Source: Gonapodya sp. JEL0774
Taxonomy: Eukaryota; Monoblepharomycota; Monoblepharidomycetes; Monoblepharidales; Gonapodyaceae
DNA length: 54,697 bases
Assembly (NCBI GenBank): GCA_027604505.1
Contig: JADIIX010000145.1
Span: 1-54,697 of the forward strand
Direction: 5' to 3'
Below are positions 1 to 13,200 of the stretch, one piece after another. Under the pieces are notes generated by a model. That model had not been told where the DNA came from and made no database searches. It saw only the letters and a program-made list of their open reading frames with translations. Made by a program: the position numbers and the translations under genes. Position 1 is the first letter of the stretch; each line of letters starts with the position of its first letter.

Positions 1-1217
1 TACAGCTCAGAAGGGGTCGGAGCGCTGGGTCTGTATAGACTTAAGACTTATATCATGGCATAGTTCTTCACTGAAATACTGAAATTAATATACTTTTTAT
101 ACAAATATTTGTCTTCCATATTATTGATCTAGGGGTGGGGGGTGTAAAAAACGTGACACCAAACAGAGTGCACTGGCATCATCCCGACATATGGGAGAGA
201 TGAGCAGTAGCAAGAAGAGCTTAGAGGGGAGCAACCTCGGTAGGAACCATAGACACACTTATGTATCCAATACAAAGGAGCCAAAACCCCACTCTAGAGT
301 CCACGTCCCACCTTGCCCAAACACTGACAACTACTCTGACTCAATCAGTCACAATCTGCCTGTGCATTGCTCCGCGCCAAACTCAACAAATACATGGACC
401 CACCCAACTCAAACCACACCAACCCCCTGCCACCACACACATGGACCCCACAGACACATCCACCACAACGCCCGCAAACAAGGAGCAGTAAGGCTCAGCA
501 ACCTTGCCTACCGGTGGATGCCTTCCAGCACAAAGGAGTATTTCTTTCCAAAAACTCCCACTGCTGCTCAAAGGGAGCATCCCTCCCCCCATCCCCCCCC
601 CATACTTGCCATCCAACCTTGATACAGTCTTCACCACCCGCATGGCCTGCAGTGCAGACCCAGGTGCAGCCCCACTCTTTGCAGCAACCCATAGAGCTGG
701 GAGCAAAATACCGTTACATAGACTTCCCCTATTGGGAACAATCTGACCAAACTGCCTCTCTGCATGTCAAATTGTTGCTGAGATTGTTTGTTCTCCCTGC
801 TTGGGCATTGGTTGTGGTGGTCTGGGTTCTCAAAGAACTGGGACCATAGACATGGAACCCTCAGTTGTGCCTGGAACAACTTTCCAACTTAACATACGGA
901 TTCCCTGCATTCAAAACCCCCCGAATCCGCAGAGATTGGTATATTTAGAGCCAAAGAACAGGTGCAGATAAACTAACTATATTTACCCAACCCCTTAATG
1001 CCATGAGAGCAGTCCCCATATGACCTTCAAACTGCATCTACTCATGCACCAGTGGAGGCGTGGCACGTGCTGTAATAGATGATGCATTTAGTGAGATGAG
1101 AGCTACATTTCTATTACTTCTGGGGGATGTTAGACTACGGGTTGTGGAGGAGATAGGTTTGGCAGGTGCAGCCTTAGGCAGTGATGCACTGTAATTGCTA
1201 CTTTACTAATAAATGTG
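1..1217. other. Gene-free left edge, A/C-rich low-complexity segment
   Basis: I find no recognisable gene here. Positions about 240-480 are strongly A/C-biased and G-poor on the + strand, with short CCAC/ACACA-like runs, so the open frames there give Pro/Thr/His-rich peptides typical of translated low-complexity DNA. The last part, about 900-1217, is the 3' flank of the dynein gene, which reads leftward and stops at 1218. Any polyadenylation signal would lie here, but I do not see a convincing one. Confidence 0.6.
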
Positions 1218-4200
1218 TTACATTGCTGTAAAAGCTACAATAGCAATGCCACGTTGCACCATCTGATACTTATTAACTTCTTTACCTACAGGTAATGACA
1301 CAGGGAACAGGAGGTCTGTCCGGTCCCTATTGAGGTACACTGGGACAGTAACATATTTCTCATTTGATGGCATCACAGCCATGTCACGTTTGACCCCTTC
1401 AAATACCCAATGAATACACAATTAAGACAAAGAACAAGAGGTCATCTAATACTCAACTTACATTTTAATATTAACCCTGGTAGGTTATTGTCAACAGACA
1501 TTGTGGATACTCTCAAGGCTCCATTTGACCACTCAGCTCCTTCACAATAAAGGCCTACCACAAGAACAAAAGATGACACCACTGGTAATCAAGCAAAGCT
1601 ATTATCTGTTCCTCACCTTTAAGAGCAAACACAACTTGACTGGAAGAACTCTTCTGCACTGATTGTCCACATTCCACATCCAGTACTAAATCTTCTAGTG
1701 ACCATCTGTTCACCTGTGCAACAGCCTGCCTTGTTGCTGTAATGAAAGCATCTGGCATAAAAAGGGCTCCAATAGAAATAGGGGTTCCTGTAATGATTTC
1801 TGACATTACAACTGCCTGAGCAAACTTCCCAGCAGATTGTGGCATGCAATGCATGGCAACTGCATTCAGCTGGTCAAGACGAGAGACAAGGTCTTGCATA
1901 AAACTGTTGAGTGACAACTCCTTTGGAATTTTATATACTTTCCAATGGCTTGGAATGTCACCTGCACATGTTTAGGGATTAGTGTGTGCTGGACCTAACA
2001 ACAGGTGCAGAGAACAAACCTCCTGTGAGGGAAAGCATAAGGCCCCTTATGTGATTGGTTTGTTTACCATTGCCTTTGCAGACCATTCTGACATCTCCAA
2101 GATCTTTCCGAATTGACCCCAGCAAATTTGTTCCTATTTTAAATTCACGGTCAAAAAACCGGAACAATGGATCACGGAAGCTGTCTGAATAGCAAGGAAG
2201 GTGACTAAGTGACTGTAGAGGTTTTACAATTACACAAAGGTATAAAGTGAATATTGCTGGCAACTTTTTGGTCATACTCACTTCTGGCAGCAAGCCCAGC
2301 AAGTTCTCACACACAGACTGGAGGTTGCGCATCCACACTGGTTGGACAAATCCAACACGTGTATCTTCTTTGATACCTTTGGGAACCTCGGGGACATAAG
2401 CAACTTCATCATCATCTAACAGATTCCTCATTTGTCTAACTTTTGTCAGCATTGCAAAGCCTTACAGAAAAACACCATCAAAAATTGTCGCAATTAGAAA
2501 TCTCAAGGGTAACACAAAACTCACCTTTGTTTGAAGACAGGACCTTGTCTGCATTTTCTGGGAGTCCCAACCATGATGGTGGTTCCTGGTCAGGTAATGC
2601 TTCCACCCACTCAATAAAATGATCAGGCTTTGTCCCTTCAGCAACAACAACCCCATGATCATTGTTGCCCTGGCCATCAACAAGTTTGAAACCAATGTCA
2701 TATGCCTGAGATGTGAATAGGTTGTCAACAAAAGCATTTAATGTTGCTTGGTCAAAATCATTATCAATTTTGCCACCATAAATTGTTTCTTTCATGAGTT
2801 GCCTAATTGCCTCCCATGGTATCTTGCTTGGATTGATATTTGACCTCCCTTGTGCAACCAGCTCAGTCCAGGAGTCAATGGTGGCAAGAGATGATTCAAA
2901 ATCAGCATCGCTAAACTCATAGCGCTTTGTCCAGCCCAGAGGAATATATCGAAGCCGCTCTTGAATAATAGAATGGAGCCATGCAAGCAAAAAATAGATT
3001 CGCCCTTTCTCTATTGGCCCTGTTGCATATCGTTGAGCTGGAATGCTACCGAGTGCTGCCTGCATTGAAGCTTTGATACCAGGTGGTGGCTCAAACATCA
3101 GCACTCTAGACAATCGGAGCAAATTGGCTGGGACTTTTGGGGATGTCTCAGTGGTGAGGAACAACCTGAAACCTTTGTTTGGTTTAATTGTTGTGAGCCT
3201 TTTCTCTAAGTGACCAAGCCATTGTGAAGCAAGGTGAACATTTTTGAGAAGCACCCAAGTTCCACTCTTGATTGCCTGTGCTATTGCAGCGTCAGCTAAT
3301 GCATAGCCCTCTGCAGAGCCCATTGCAACAGATGACAACTTAGATCCAATTTTGGCAGCCAGATTTTCTACCCTATCACTTGCATCAAACCCAGGTGCTG
3401 ATGCAAAAACCAAAGGTGCAATAGGCTTAGACTCCTCCACCAATGCTTTGAGATTCAAATCTTGGGACTCAAGAATATTTGTGTTGAACGTGGTCTCAAT
3501 AAACTTGACAGTAGCTGGACGTATTCTGTCTGGTCTAAGGGCTCGGATAATTAGTAGTTTTCGAAAAGCAGTTGGAATGGGACCTAAGGTTGCCCACCCC
3601 CCCATCCCGCCAAGAGGATATGAATGAGCATTCAATAATGGTTGTAACTGTAATCCATGGGATCCTCACCATTTGCTGTTCCCTTTGCCAGCTCCCAACA
3701 CTCTGGGACAGACTCTTCCGGAGCTGAATGTGCCATGAAGTCTTTCCAAGACTGCTCATTACCAAGGATGTGACGTGGGAATGCCTGGAACATGGGAGTG
3801 GCACTGTATTCTCCAACACGTTTAGAGACAGCGTCCCCAAACATGGCTTTGACACGGCTCAGATCACCACTAGTGGAGGGAGCAACCACTGTACTTTCTG
3901 TTGTACCTAGAAGTAAATCAACCTCTTGATCATCATATCGTTCTTCAGTACCCCTGACTTTGATTTGAGCCAAGAGAAGAGCTAAAACATAGTGATCTTC
4001 ATTCAAAAGAGATGTAGAGGTGTGTGAAAAAGTCACATGAAACAGATCACGACCAAGGATTTGCAAACGCTCCATTGGATCAGAAATCTTTGCAATGTTT
4101 GAATTGTGATGGATCACAGAGTCAAAGATCTCATAGAAGAAATCAAGAGAGAATCGATAGAAGTGATGGAGGCTGCTTAATTGTTCCAACACAAAGAAAA

Positions 4201-7200
4201 TAGAGCTACAAGCACTTGCAATTGGTGTGTACACATCTGTTACCGACTCAACCTCCCTCATTACAGAATCAGTTTCTTCAACTTTTGCAGACACTTCGGC
4301 TGCTTCTTGTTTCAAAGTCTCCAATGTTGTCATGACATGGTCATCATCAAGCACATTACCCTTTGAGTTGTTTAAGGCTTGCAGCAAAGATTTCTCCAAT
4401 TGACGCAATCTCAACTGGAACTCTCCCTGCAGTTTAATGAGATCATTACGCTTGCGATCCACATCAGGTCTCTCTGATTTCAGGACTTCATGCAGGCACT
4501 GACTTTGGAGACTAGCTCTTGTGACAGTGAAGTTCACAAATGTTACACGGCTGCTTAAATCAGGTCTGAAGTTTACTGAAGGATCACGAGTTGAGAGGAA
4601 AAGCATGAATGATGGAGAAAAATCAATATCCTGATTGCCCAGGCGAATTAATGTCCGACCACCTGTCCTCCTTAGTTCGCGGTTAAGCACTGGATTTAGA
4701 ATTGGGTCCAAGTTTTCAACATCTTGGATAAGCAGTGGATTCCCAAATCTTAAGGCGCTTTCAAGAGCTTTAGTGAATGAATCATCAAGAAAGCTTGTAA
4801 CTGCCACTTTGCGGCCCTTGTATTCATTCAGCAGGAATGTTGTTGCTTGGCCTGAGGGATCAATGATGAGGGGGTATCTGTTAAACCTCTTTATCATCAC
4901 TGCATTCTCTGTACACAAATCATCTGCTGGGAGTCCGTGTGATCTCCATGTGAGACGCTCCTCTGCCGATGATAAGAAATCTGGAAGTGAAATGTCCTGT
5001 TTGAAATGGAGCCCTGACTTTCTGAGAAGATCAGACCACTTTGTCAAAAGTTGCTCCCTATACTGTTGATCAAAGTACCCTGCATAGGCAAGGAATGCTG
5101 ATGCTAACAGTACATCACCAACAATAGTAGCCATCTGTGTCTCAAAGCTGGAAGAAGTCTCCCCCCATCTTTCTTTCTCTGAGGAAAGATTGTCCAGAAG
5201 CTTGATACTTCTATCAACTTTGCTCTTCACCCTTTCCATTTCCATCTTAATGCCTTGGACCTCTGCTATGAGAGATGCATATTCATCCTTGTATTGTACA
5301 ATGCTTGCTTCAAGCTCTTGAACCATTTCCTCAACATGGGTTGCCCGAAACTGGGTCTCACGCTGACTATCTTCTAACCTCATTACTTCATCTCTGAGTG
5401 GCCCAACACGTTCTAGGATCTCAGAATAGTTCACTTGTGCAAGCACCCACTGCACTAATGGACCACAAGCTTTGCTAGCACGATTAACTGTTTCATAATT
5501 GTAGATGGGTTCAGCCATGTACTGCTCTTTAATCACCTTCTTCATGGAAGGGGTCAATTTATCTGTGTTGAAGTTTATGATATTGGCAATGAAGTCATCA
5601 CGCTTGAGAATACTCTGGACACTCTTCCAGTCTGTCACCCGTTCACCCAAAAGCACACAGACTGATTCCAAAGCAAGCTTCACAGCAGCAGGTGGACTTC
5701 CCATTGACCTCAACTCAACCAGATGCTGTTTTTTGATATTTGACACACTTTTCTGGGCTTCAAGCACTGCAGGTTCAGCTTTTGCAAGGTCGTCAATCAC
5801 ATATTGTCTCCTGGCTGCAATAACATCATTTTGCTTTCCAAGATCTTTCTGAATCTGCAATGAAACAATACGCTTCTGTTCGGCCTCATTCTGATCTGTG
5901 AGCATTTTTTTCAATTTCTCATTTGCCAGCTCGTTTTTCATCTCAAGCTCACGTCCTTTCTGCGCCAGACTGATTCTTAACTCTTCAACTTTCACAACCG
6001 TGTCCCTCAATTTATCCAGCCCCACATTGAGGTGCCTTTGCTGCTCTTCAAGTTCATCCTTCTTCTCTCTAAACAGCCTCTCATAGTGTTTTATGAAGTC
6101 TAAGTAATGTCTTGGAGTGACGTGATTGGTGCGTCCTGTGCGCTTGGTCATTTTTGAGTTGATCTCTCTCAAAGATTCATGGACTCCCACAAATGTATTG
6201 ATCACTGCCAATCTTTGGGTGGTTGGTAAACTCAGTTCTTTGTAAATGACTGGAAATCCATCAGGTGTAGAGTACTTGGGGTCATCAATGTCCAAATTCT
6301 GTGTGAACTCTGTGCCAACCTGGAACAGAGCCTGGTCTGACCAGTCCCCAAACCAATCTAAGACACAACGGTTGAACAAAGCAGGTGAAGTAGCTGCCCG
6401 TGTTGCAAGACCCCCTTCAGGAGGGTTCATGGTGAAAACCACATGAAGGTTCTGAGAGTGTTAATACAGAATGCAATTAATTAATGAAATGACTTATCGG
6501 TAGACAAAGGCAGATTATATTACCTTGGTTATTTGGAGTGTAAACCATTTGTACATCTCTTCCGCCGAATCAAGCATGAGACCTTCTCTTTGAGCTGCTT
6601 CTTTGCACTGAGTCATCAATGAACTGTATTCATCACCTTCAAACAATCCGGGTATTTCAGAATTGGCCAGGAGTGTATTCATTCTCTCCAGGAAGCTTGA
6701 CTCCAAGACATTTGATTCATCCATTATGAATACAATTTTCTCTCCTTTGCATCCAGCACGACGAAGAACTTGTCGAAGATCTTCATCGAAGTCCTCGGCT
6801 GTGTACTTATTGTGGACCTTTATTTGAAATGTGCTTAGTCCGTTCATCCAAGCCACAAAACGAGACAACGTCGTCTTTATAAAATGGAGACGTGAGGAAC
6901 AGCAAGAATTCGTGCAGCTTCTGTTGCACACGTACCTTGCCACTGCCGCTAACACCAATTAGTAAAAGATGTCCTTGCATTTGACGGAACACCCGATCAA
7001 TTCGAAGAACGTGTTCCAGCACATCATTAAACAAAACTAGAGGCACATCGAGTTCTTCCTCATAAAAAACTCGAAGTCGTGCTTTAACAAAATCTCGTAG
7101 TTGCTCTCTCTGGACCGGCACATAGAACTTTGACAGCCAGTTTGAATAGAGAATGGGACGCTCGAGTGCCTCCTCTCTGTTTGTTGTGGGGAAAAACTTG

Positions 7201-10200
7201 AAGGCAACCTCATTGACCACTTCATCTGTCCAGGATCTCTCCTCAGGAGCAACAAGTCTGTCTTGAAATAGACGAAGAGCTTCATGTGCCCAGATCCTCA
7301 CAAGTGCTTCTACTGGAGCTGACTCTAGTGGTTTTAGTGCCTCATAGATGCCCCGGATCCAACGGGTTAATTCACGTGGACTGTAAACGTAATGAGCTTG
7401 AATATCCGGCGTGAAGCGCTTCTGAGATTTAAGATAGAATTCAACCATCGCAGACGTCAAGGGTCCTGAGTATCCACGCAGGGACGGAACAACTTTCAGA
7501 GCGGCACGACTGTATGTGCCGTAGATCTGCTGCAGGGAAAGTTCCCCGGGGTAATCAACGAGGACCACTGGTGCGTGACGCAAGAATCTGTGAGAGAGGG
7601 GCACCCGTCCAGGATCAGTGGGTGGATTGCAAGCCCCCACAAACTGAATTCGCTCCAATCGGACAAAGGTTTTGTCCGAAGGCCTCCAAAATCCATTGTT
7701 TGCAACTAATTGCCTCAAAAAGGAGATCACTCTCTGTGTACCATACTTGTCAGGAGCAGGCAGATTAATTTCGTCACAAAACACCACCAACCACCGTCCT
7801 TGAGCGATGGGGGATAAGACAGGACCAGAAGGTGTCTTCCGATACTCGCAATACTGGTCAAGTGTCTTCAGAATCAATTCAGGGGACGTAGCGCTGGAAA
7901 AATTTAAAGGCACGACTTCCATATCAGGAAGCTTGCGAAGAGCGCTTAGAAGCGTCATAGTTTTTCCAGAACCAGGTGGTCCACATAAAATTAAGGGCTT
8001 GTGTTCCGAAAGCCAAGAATACAAAATCTCTTCGTGACGCACGGTGTCTATTGTTGGTATGATGACATCATTTGATGTGACGTTGTGAGTTTCAATGTCA
8101 ATCTGGGGCACTCTTGACTGCCAGGGTATCCACTCTCCAGAATTAAGAGCCACGTCGTAATCTACGATTGAGCTGCCCATGAGGCTGGACGGTAGATCCA
8201 AAGTTGTAGAATCCCGAATGAAATCCCCTAATCGAGTTCGGTCATCCAAATTCGAGTCACCTGCGAAACTCCATACAAGCGCGAACACAAGGCGCTTTGT
8301 CATGTAAGACTCTAAGTGATCGGTTGCCATTGGAAAGTCCATGTGGTGGGTGTTGTAGTCAATAACGCTTCGCACAGCTTTATTCAATAGGGAAAAAAGG
8401 GTACTGAGCGCCCTTGTACGTGTGAAATCCATAATGTGGTCAAGTTCCTCAGCGTAGTCCAAGGCTTTTGACACTAACGCATCTGGAGCAAAGTACGGTG
8501 AGATTACATCCTCACATAGTCTTTGAGTTCTCAAACTGCTGTTTGATGGCTCATTGTCGGGTATCGGTCTGCTACCGAGAGATTGAAGCGACTGACGTGG
8601 GGTGATAAACTCCTCCTCTGGTTCATCCAGAGATTGATCTCGAAGCTGTTGCAAATAATTGGTGAACAGCATTTGCAGGCTGACGACCTCGTCACTGAAC
8701 CAAACCATTCCACAGCGACTGACTGTTGCCAAAGTTGCGTAGCGGAGAGTGTCTACCTCGAACAAGATTCGAACATTAGGCGGCAAATTCAACCGCTCGC
8801 CGTTGGGTAGAGTCAAAAGTTTGTTGTCGTCTAGCACACTGTTAAGATTCTCAACCCATTCAGGGTCAACATCTCCATCAAAAATGATCCAGTGTCTTCT
8901 GGTGCTCTCTCCACGAATATTATCAACAATCTTCCGCAAAATGTTCGTGAACAAACCGTCTGTCCATTCTCTCGTGGTTACATCCATTGAGCCATAGAGG
9001 TGCTCCTTTGACATAGCTTTCGGATTGATCACATGAGCCACACCTTCTATGCCTTCCACACGCTCTAAGGCAGTCAGTAGGACCTCTCTAGCCATCGTCT
9101 TACCACTTCCAGAGGGTCCCACCAACATGACACCATGGTGAATGATCTGAATTTGATACAGTTGTATCGCTTTCTCCATCCACATCTCACCGTCAACGAG
9201 ATACCGTTCTATGCACACTTTCCGAATCTCACTTTTGAGTCTGTCGAGCTCAAATGGAACATACTCGATTCCTGGAAATACATCGGCCACCAAGCTAAAG
9301 AAACGCGAAAATGTCACGGCAACTCGTCAATCGATGAAGAACAAGTAACCGTTGCACTTACTTTTGCAGCAACGGCACATCTTCGGCAACAAGTTTAGGT
9401 GCCACTGTCTCCCGAATGCTTTGAATCAATATTTGCTGTTCAACCACGGGCTGCGACATCTCCTCCAGCTCCTCGGCGACCTCTATCAATGTCCGTCCTT
9501 CCGATTGTTTCTTGCGTAAGTTTAACAACCGTTCCCGCTTCAAGTTCCCTGCGCTGACAAGGACACTTTTAAGAGCACGCAATCCAAAATCATAGTGAGA
9601 TTGCGGCGACAATTGTTCTTGACATAGAATGAAAAATGGTACAACTTTTGAAGCCAAAAGCTCCCCCGATCGAAAGCCTTGTGAGAAGAGCATAACTTGG
9701 GCGATAAGCTCGCGATCGGGATTTGTCATCGCGATGCTCCGGAACAACTTCTTGAGATTGTCTGGGAGGTTCTGACGCCCGGCGTACCCTGGGTTCATGG
9801 TAATGAAAATGCCTGGTCGAAAGCCCCAGCCCATGCACATAGAAACACAAACCCTTCATAATATTAAAAACTCAAGGGGAGATGCTTGGGACGTACCTGT
9901 GTTGGAGTTGACACGCAGATTCTTTCCAACAAGTTCAATTTCTCCTGAACCATCGCGCAGCCCAAGCTGGATCGTTTGGATTTGCTGCGAGACCGCTGAA
10001 AGTATTCTCTCTTCCAGACGGTTGAACTCATCAAAGCAGCCCCAAGCACCAACTCGACACAGGCCCACAAATATCCGACCCATGGCCTGGAAGTCGAAGG
10101 TTTCATCGCAGCAAAACACCAATACGAATCGACCCAGTGACACGCCAAGAGCCTTCACAGACTCAGTTTTCCCCGTTCCAGCTGGTCCGAACGGTGACCC

Positions 10201-13200
10201 TCCCATTCGAGAGTTCAGTGCTTGTGTCAATGTCAGGTAACATCGGTCCGTCAGTGGTGTCTGCACCAAGCGGTCTGTCACTCCTAAATATTCAAATCCG
10301 TACTCGAAAGAAGCATTCGCCATCTGTATGTTGAGTCTCGAAAGAGGATCTTCATTGCTGGAATTGAGGTAGTACCGCATATGTGTGAGCCAGCTGAAAG
10401 ATTTTGGTGAGCCAGTGTTTTTTGACCGCAAATGCCTGATGACATCGCGTTGATGCACGAGCTCCGTAATCAGGTGTTCACACTTCTTGCGTGTGAGGGG
10501 GGCGAGATCCGTGAGAACTGCATCTGCCAAGGCAGTCAAAACATTGTCCACCTTCTCCGCCGGCTGCCTTAAAACGTCTACTGTCTTGACGGCTCTCGCT
10601 TCCATCATGTGGAGCGCTCGGTCAACTCCTTGAGTCCATAAAATTTGCGTTGCTAGAATCGCCAACTGAGCGGGATATCTGTCGATCCAGAACAACAGTC
10701 CTTGGGGATCAAGCGAAGCGTACAGCGCACCAAGTTCAGCTACGGCTTCAGTCAACAGCGTTGCCAACGTTATTCGCATCTCCTTCTCGACCAAAGTGAG
10801 CCAATCGTTGATCTTGGGACAATCCTTGACAACTATTTCGGTCTTGAATTGGACGGTTTCTCCTTCCCGGGACATGAGACCACGAATCACCGTAGCATCT
10901 TCGTTCAGAAGAAGCTGAGAAATGCCAGCAAACATCTTCTTGAAGTGCTTTTGTATTCGTAGAATATCCTTGGCATTTCCGATTATTTCAAGCAAGTCCT
11001 CATCACCAACGAAATAAAATCTCGGGAACGACGAACGTTCACGTTCCAGATACTCTCCGAGTGCTTTCTGGATTTTACTGAGCAGGTCGGCTAGTCTTTC
11101 CATGGATTTCTGAATGTTCGTGATGTTAACGACATCCAAAACGAATGGGGACTTATAGACCTTCTTCATCACCGCCATGAATTCTGTATTGATGTTTTGA
11201 AAACGGGCGGTCTCTATTGGAAGAAGAGCCTTGATGTCCCCACTGCTTGTGAAAATACCCTCTAAATACACCCATTGGCGCTGAACGTCAATCCAGACAT
11301 CAAAGAGCACGTGCACTCGATTCAACTTTTCTTCCCATCCTGCTGCATCATCTTCGAAAACTTTGTAATAGGGGGAATGCTTCATCGCAGCAAGAGAACT
11401 CAAATTCTCGGAGCACTTGGCGAAAAGCTCATCCCACCCACGTATCAAACGGCACTGTAGATGACGCATTGAACAATTAGTTTCAGCATACAAACAGAAA
11501 CAAAGGTTGAACCGGAGCACACCTTGTTTTGGTAGTTAACAAGTTCTAATGAGTACTGAGACCAGACTTCTTTCACTTGCTTCAAAAACTCTTCCAGTGC
11601 CATTTCTCCCTGTGCGACGATGATAACGTCTCTGATACTCGATTCGTTCCTCTTTAAATCGAAGTCCCACAAATGTCCTAGAGTCATGTCAGGTAAATTG
11701 AATCTGCCTTCAATCTTCAGGTTCCGTAACAGAACTTTCCAGTGCCGCTCCCTGAGTGCCTCGGACTTCAGTTCTCCCAGCAATTGATTTACTTTCATTA
11801 GACTTCGAAGGTGATCCTGAATATATTCGAAAGCAGCGTATTGACGCATCTTGCTGGGCATCTCCTTTGTCTGGGTTACAAGACCCTCCAGCTGAGTTCG
11901 TAATTTACGGGGGGCGACAGCATTCCACGCAGTATCGCGAAGCTCGTTGATAGAAGCCCAGACTTTCGAAAGCTCTGACCAAACAGCTTTTAGATCCCGA
12001 ACCTCTTCAAGAACTGGAGCAACCCGGTCATTGATCACAAGATCCAAATCAAGTGCTTCCTTCGCTCGGCAAACATGATCGTACTCGTCCTTCAATCTCA
12101 CAAGACGACCCTCGAAGACGCTGAGATTGTTGAGCGCGGTGTCAGGTCGCATGTTTCCCTGGACAGGTTTGCCCTTCTCCCACTCGCTCAAAATCATGGT
12201 GACCTTATGATCTATCGCCTTGTCCTCAGAAATAATCTTAACTTGCAAGCCCGCTGAAAACATATACGTAAAACCTCCGTTGATACATGTAATGCAAACT
12301 GTGACTCACATATTTGATCCTGAATGGAGTAATTTTTGCGTGCAAGGATCTCATTGAAGGCACTCCATTCCCCGTCTACTTGATCTGAATGAAGCCAGTC
12401 ATTCGGAAACTGGAATCGCTGCCTCTCTAGTGTCTTCTGGCCATTCTTGAACGTTTCCATCTCACGAATCCAGCGAGGAAGCTTCTTCCGAAGATCCTGG
12501 AGAAGGGTAATGAAAGTTACTGCTTCTGAAGTAGTTTGACTTTCAAGCGCCGAGTGCTGTTCCAGCTCGTTGCGTGATTTGGAAATGACTGCGTAGAAGT
12601 CTCGCATGGATTGGCCAAGTTTTGATCCAAACCGATTGAGGACATCTCGCTGCCACTGATCATAGCGAGCATTGACCTTAGACTGCACTTGTGCGTAATC
12701 AATTATAATAGTACCAAAAGACTGCTCGGTTTCGGAGTTGTCGAATGTCGCCCTTGCTTTTCGAATCTCATGTACTACTTGTTCCCACTTGGAAAGATCA
12801 TCACCAATATGGCTGTACACTTTCTCGGCCTCAAGATCCCAGAGTGATTGATATTGCAGCCATATTGCGACGTAGGCGGAAACACTGCAGAGCTTTTCTT
12901 CAATGACGTCGTACGCACGCTCAAGAGTGCCTTTCGGAAGATTTAGAAGCTGTGGTAATTAATTTCAATTCAGGTGTGACAATTCAAGTGCGAATGACAT
13001 AATAAGATGAGTGCGGCTGTACCCAACGAACGTCACTTACGAGACTAGCGTACGAGACTTCTGCTGCTGTTTTCGCCATCATGTCATAACGAGAACTCTG
13101 AATTCGTGTGAGGGTACATACAGTAGCTAGGTTACGAGTGAACGGGGTGTTTAAGTTAAGTGAAAACTGCAAAAATGATTCACTCGCCACTTTGGTACAA

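Noticed and set aside
191-849. Several overlapping open frames at the left edge, 60-160 codons
   Set aside because: They are Pro/Thr/His-rich translations of A/C-rich low-complexity DNA, open in several frames at once, with no family resemblance.
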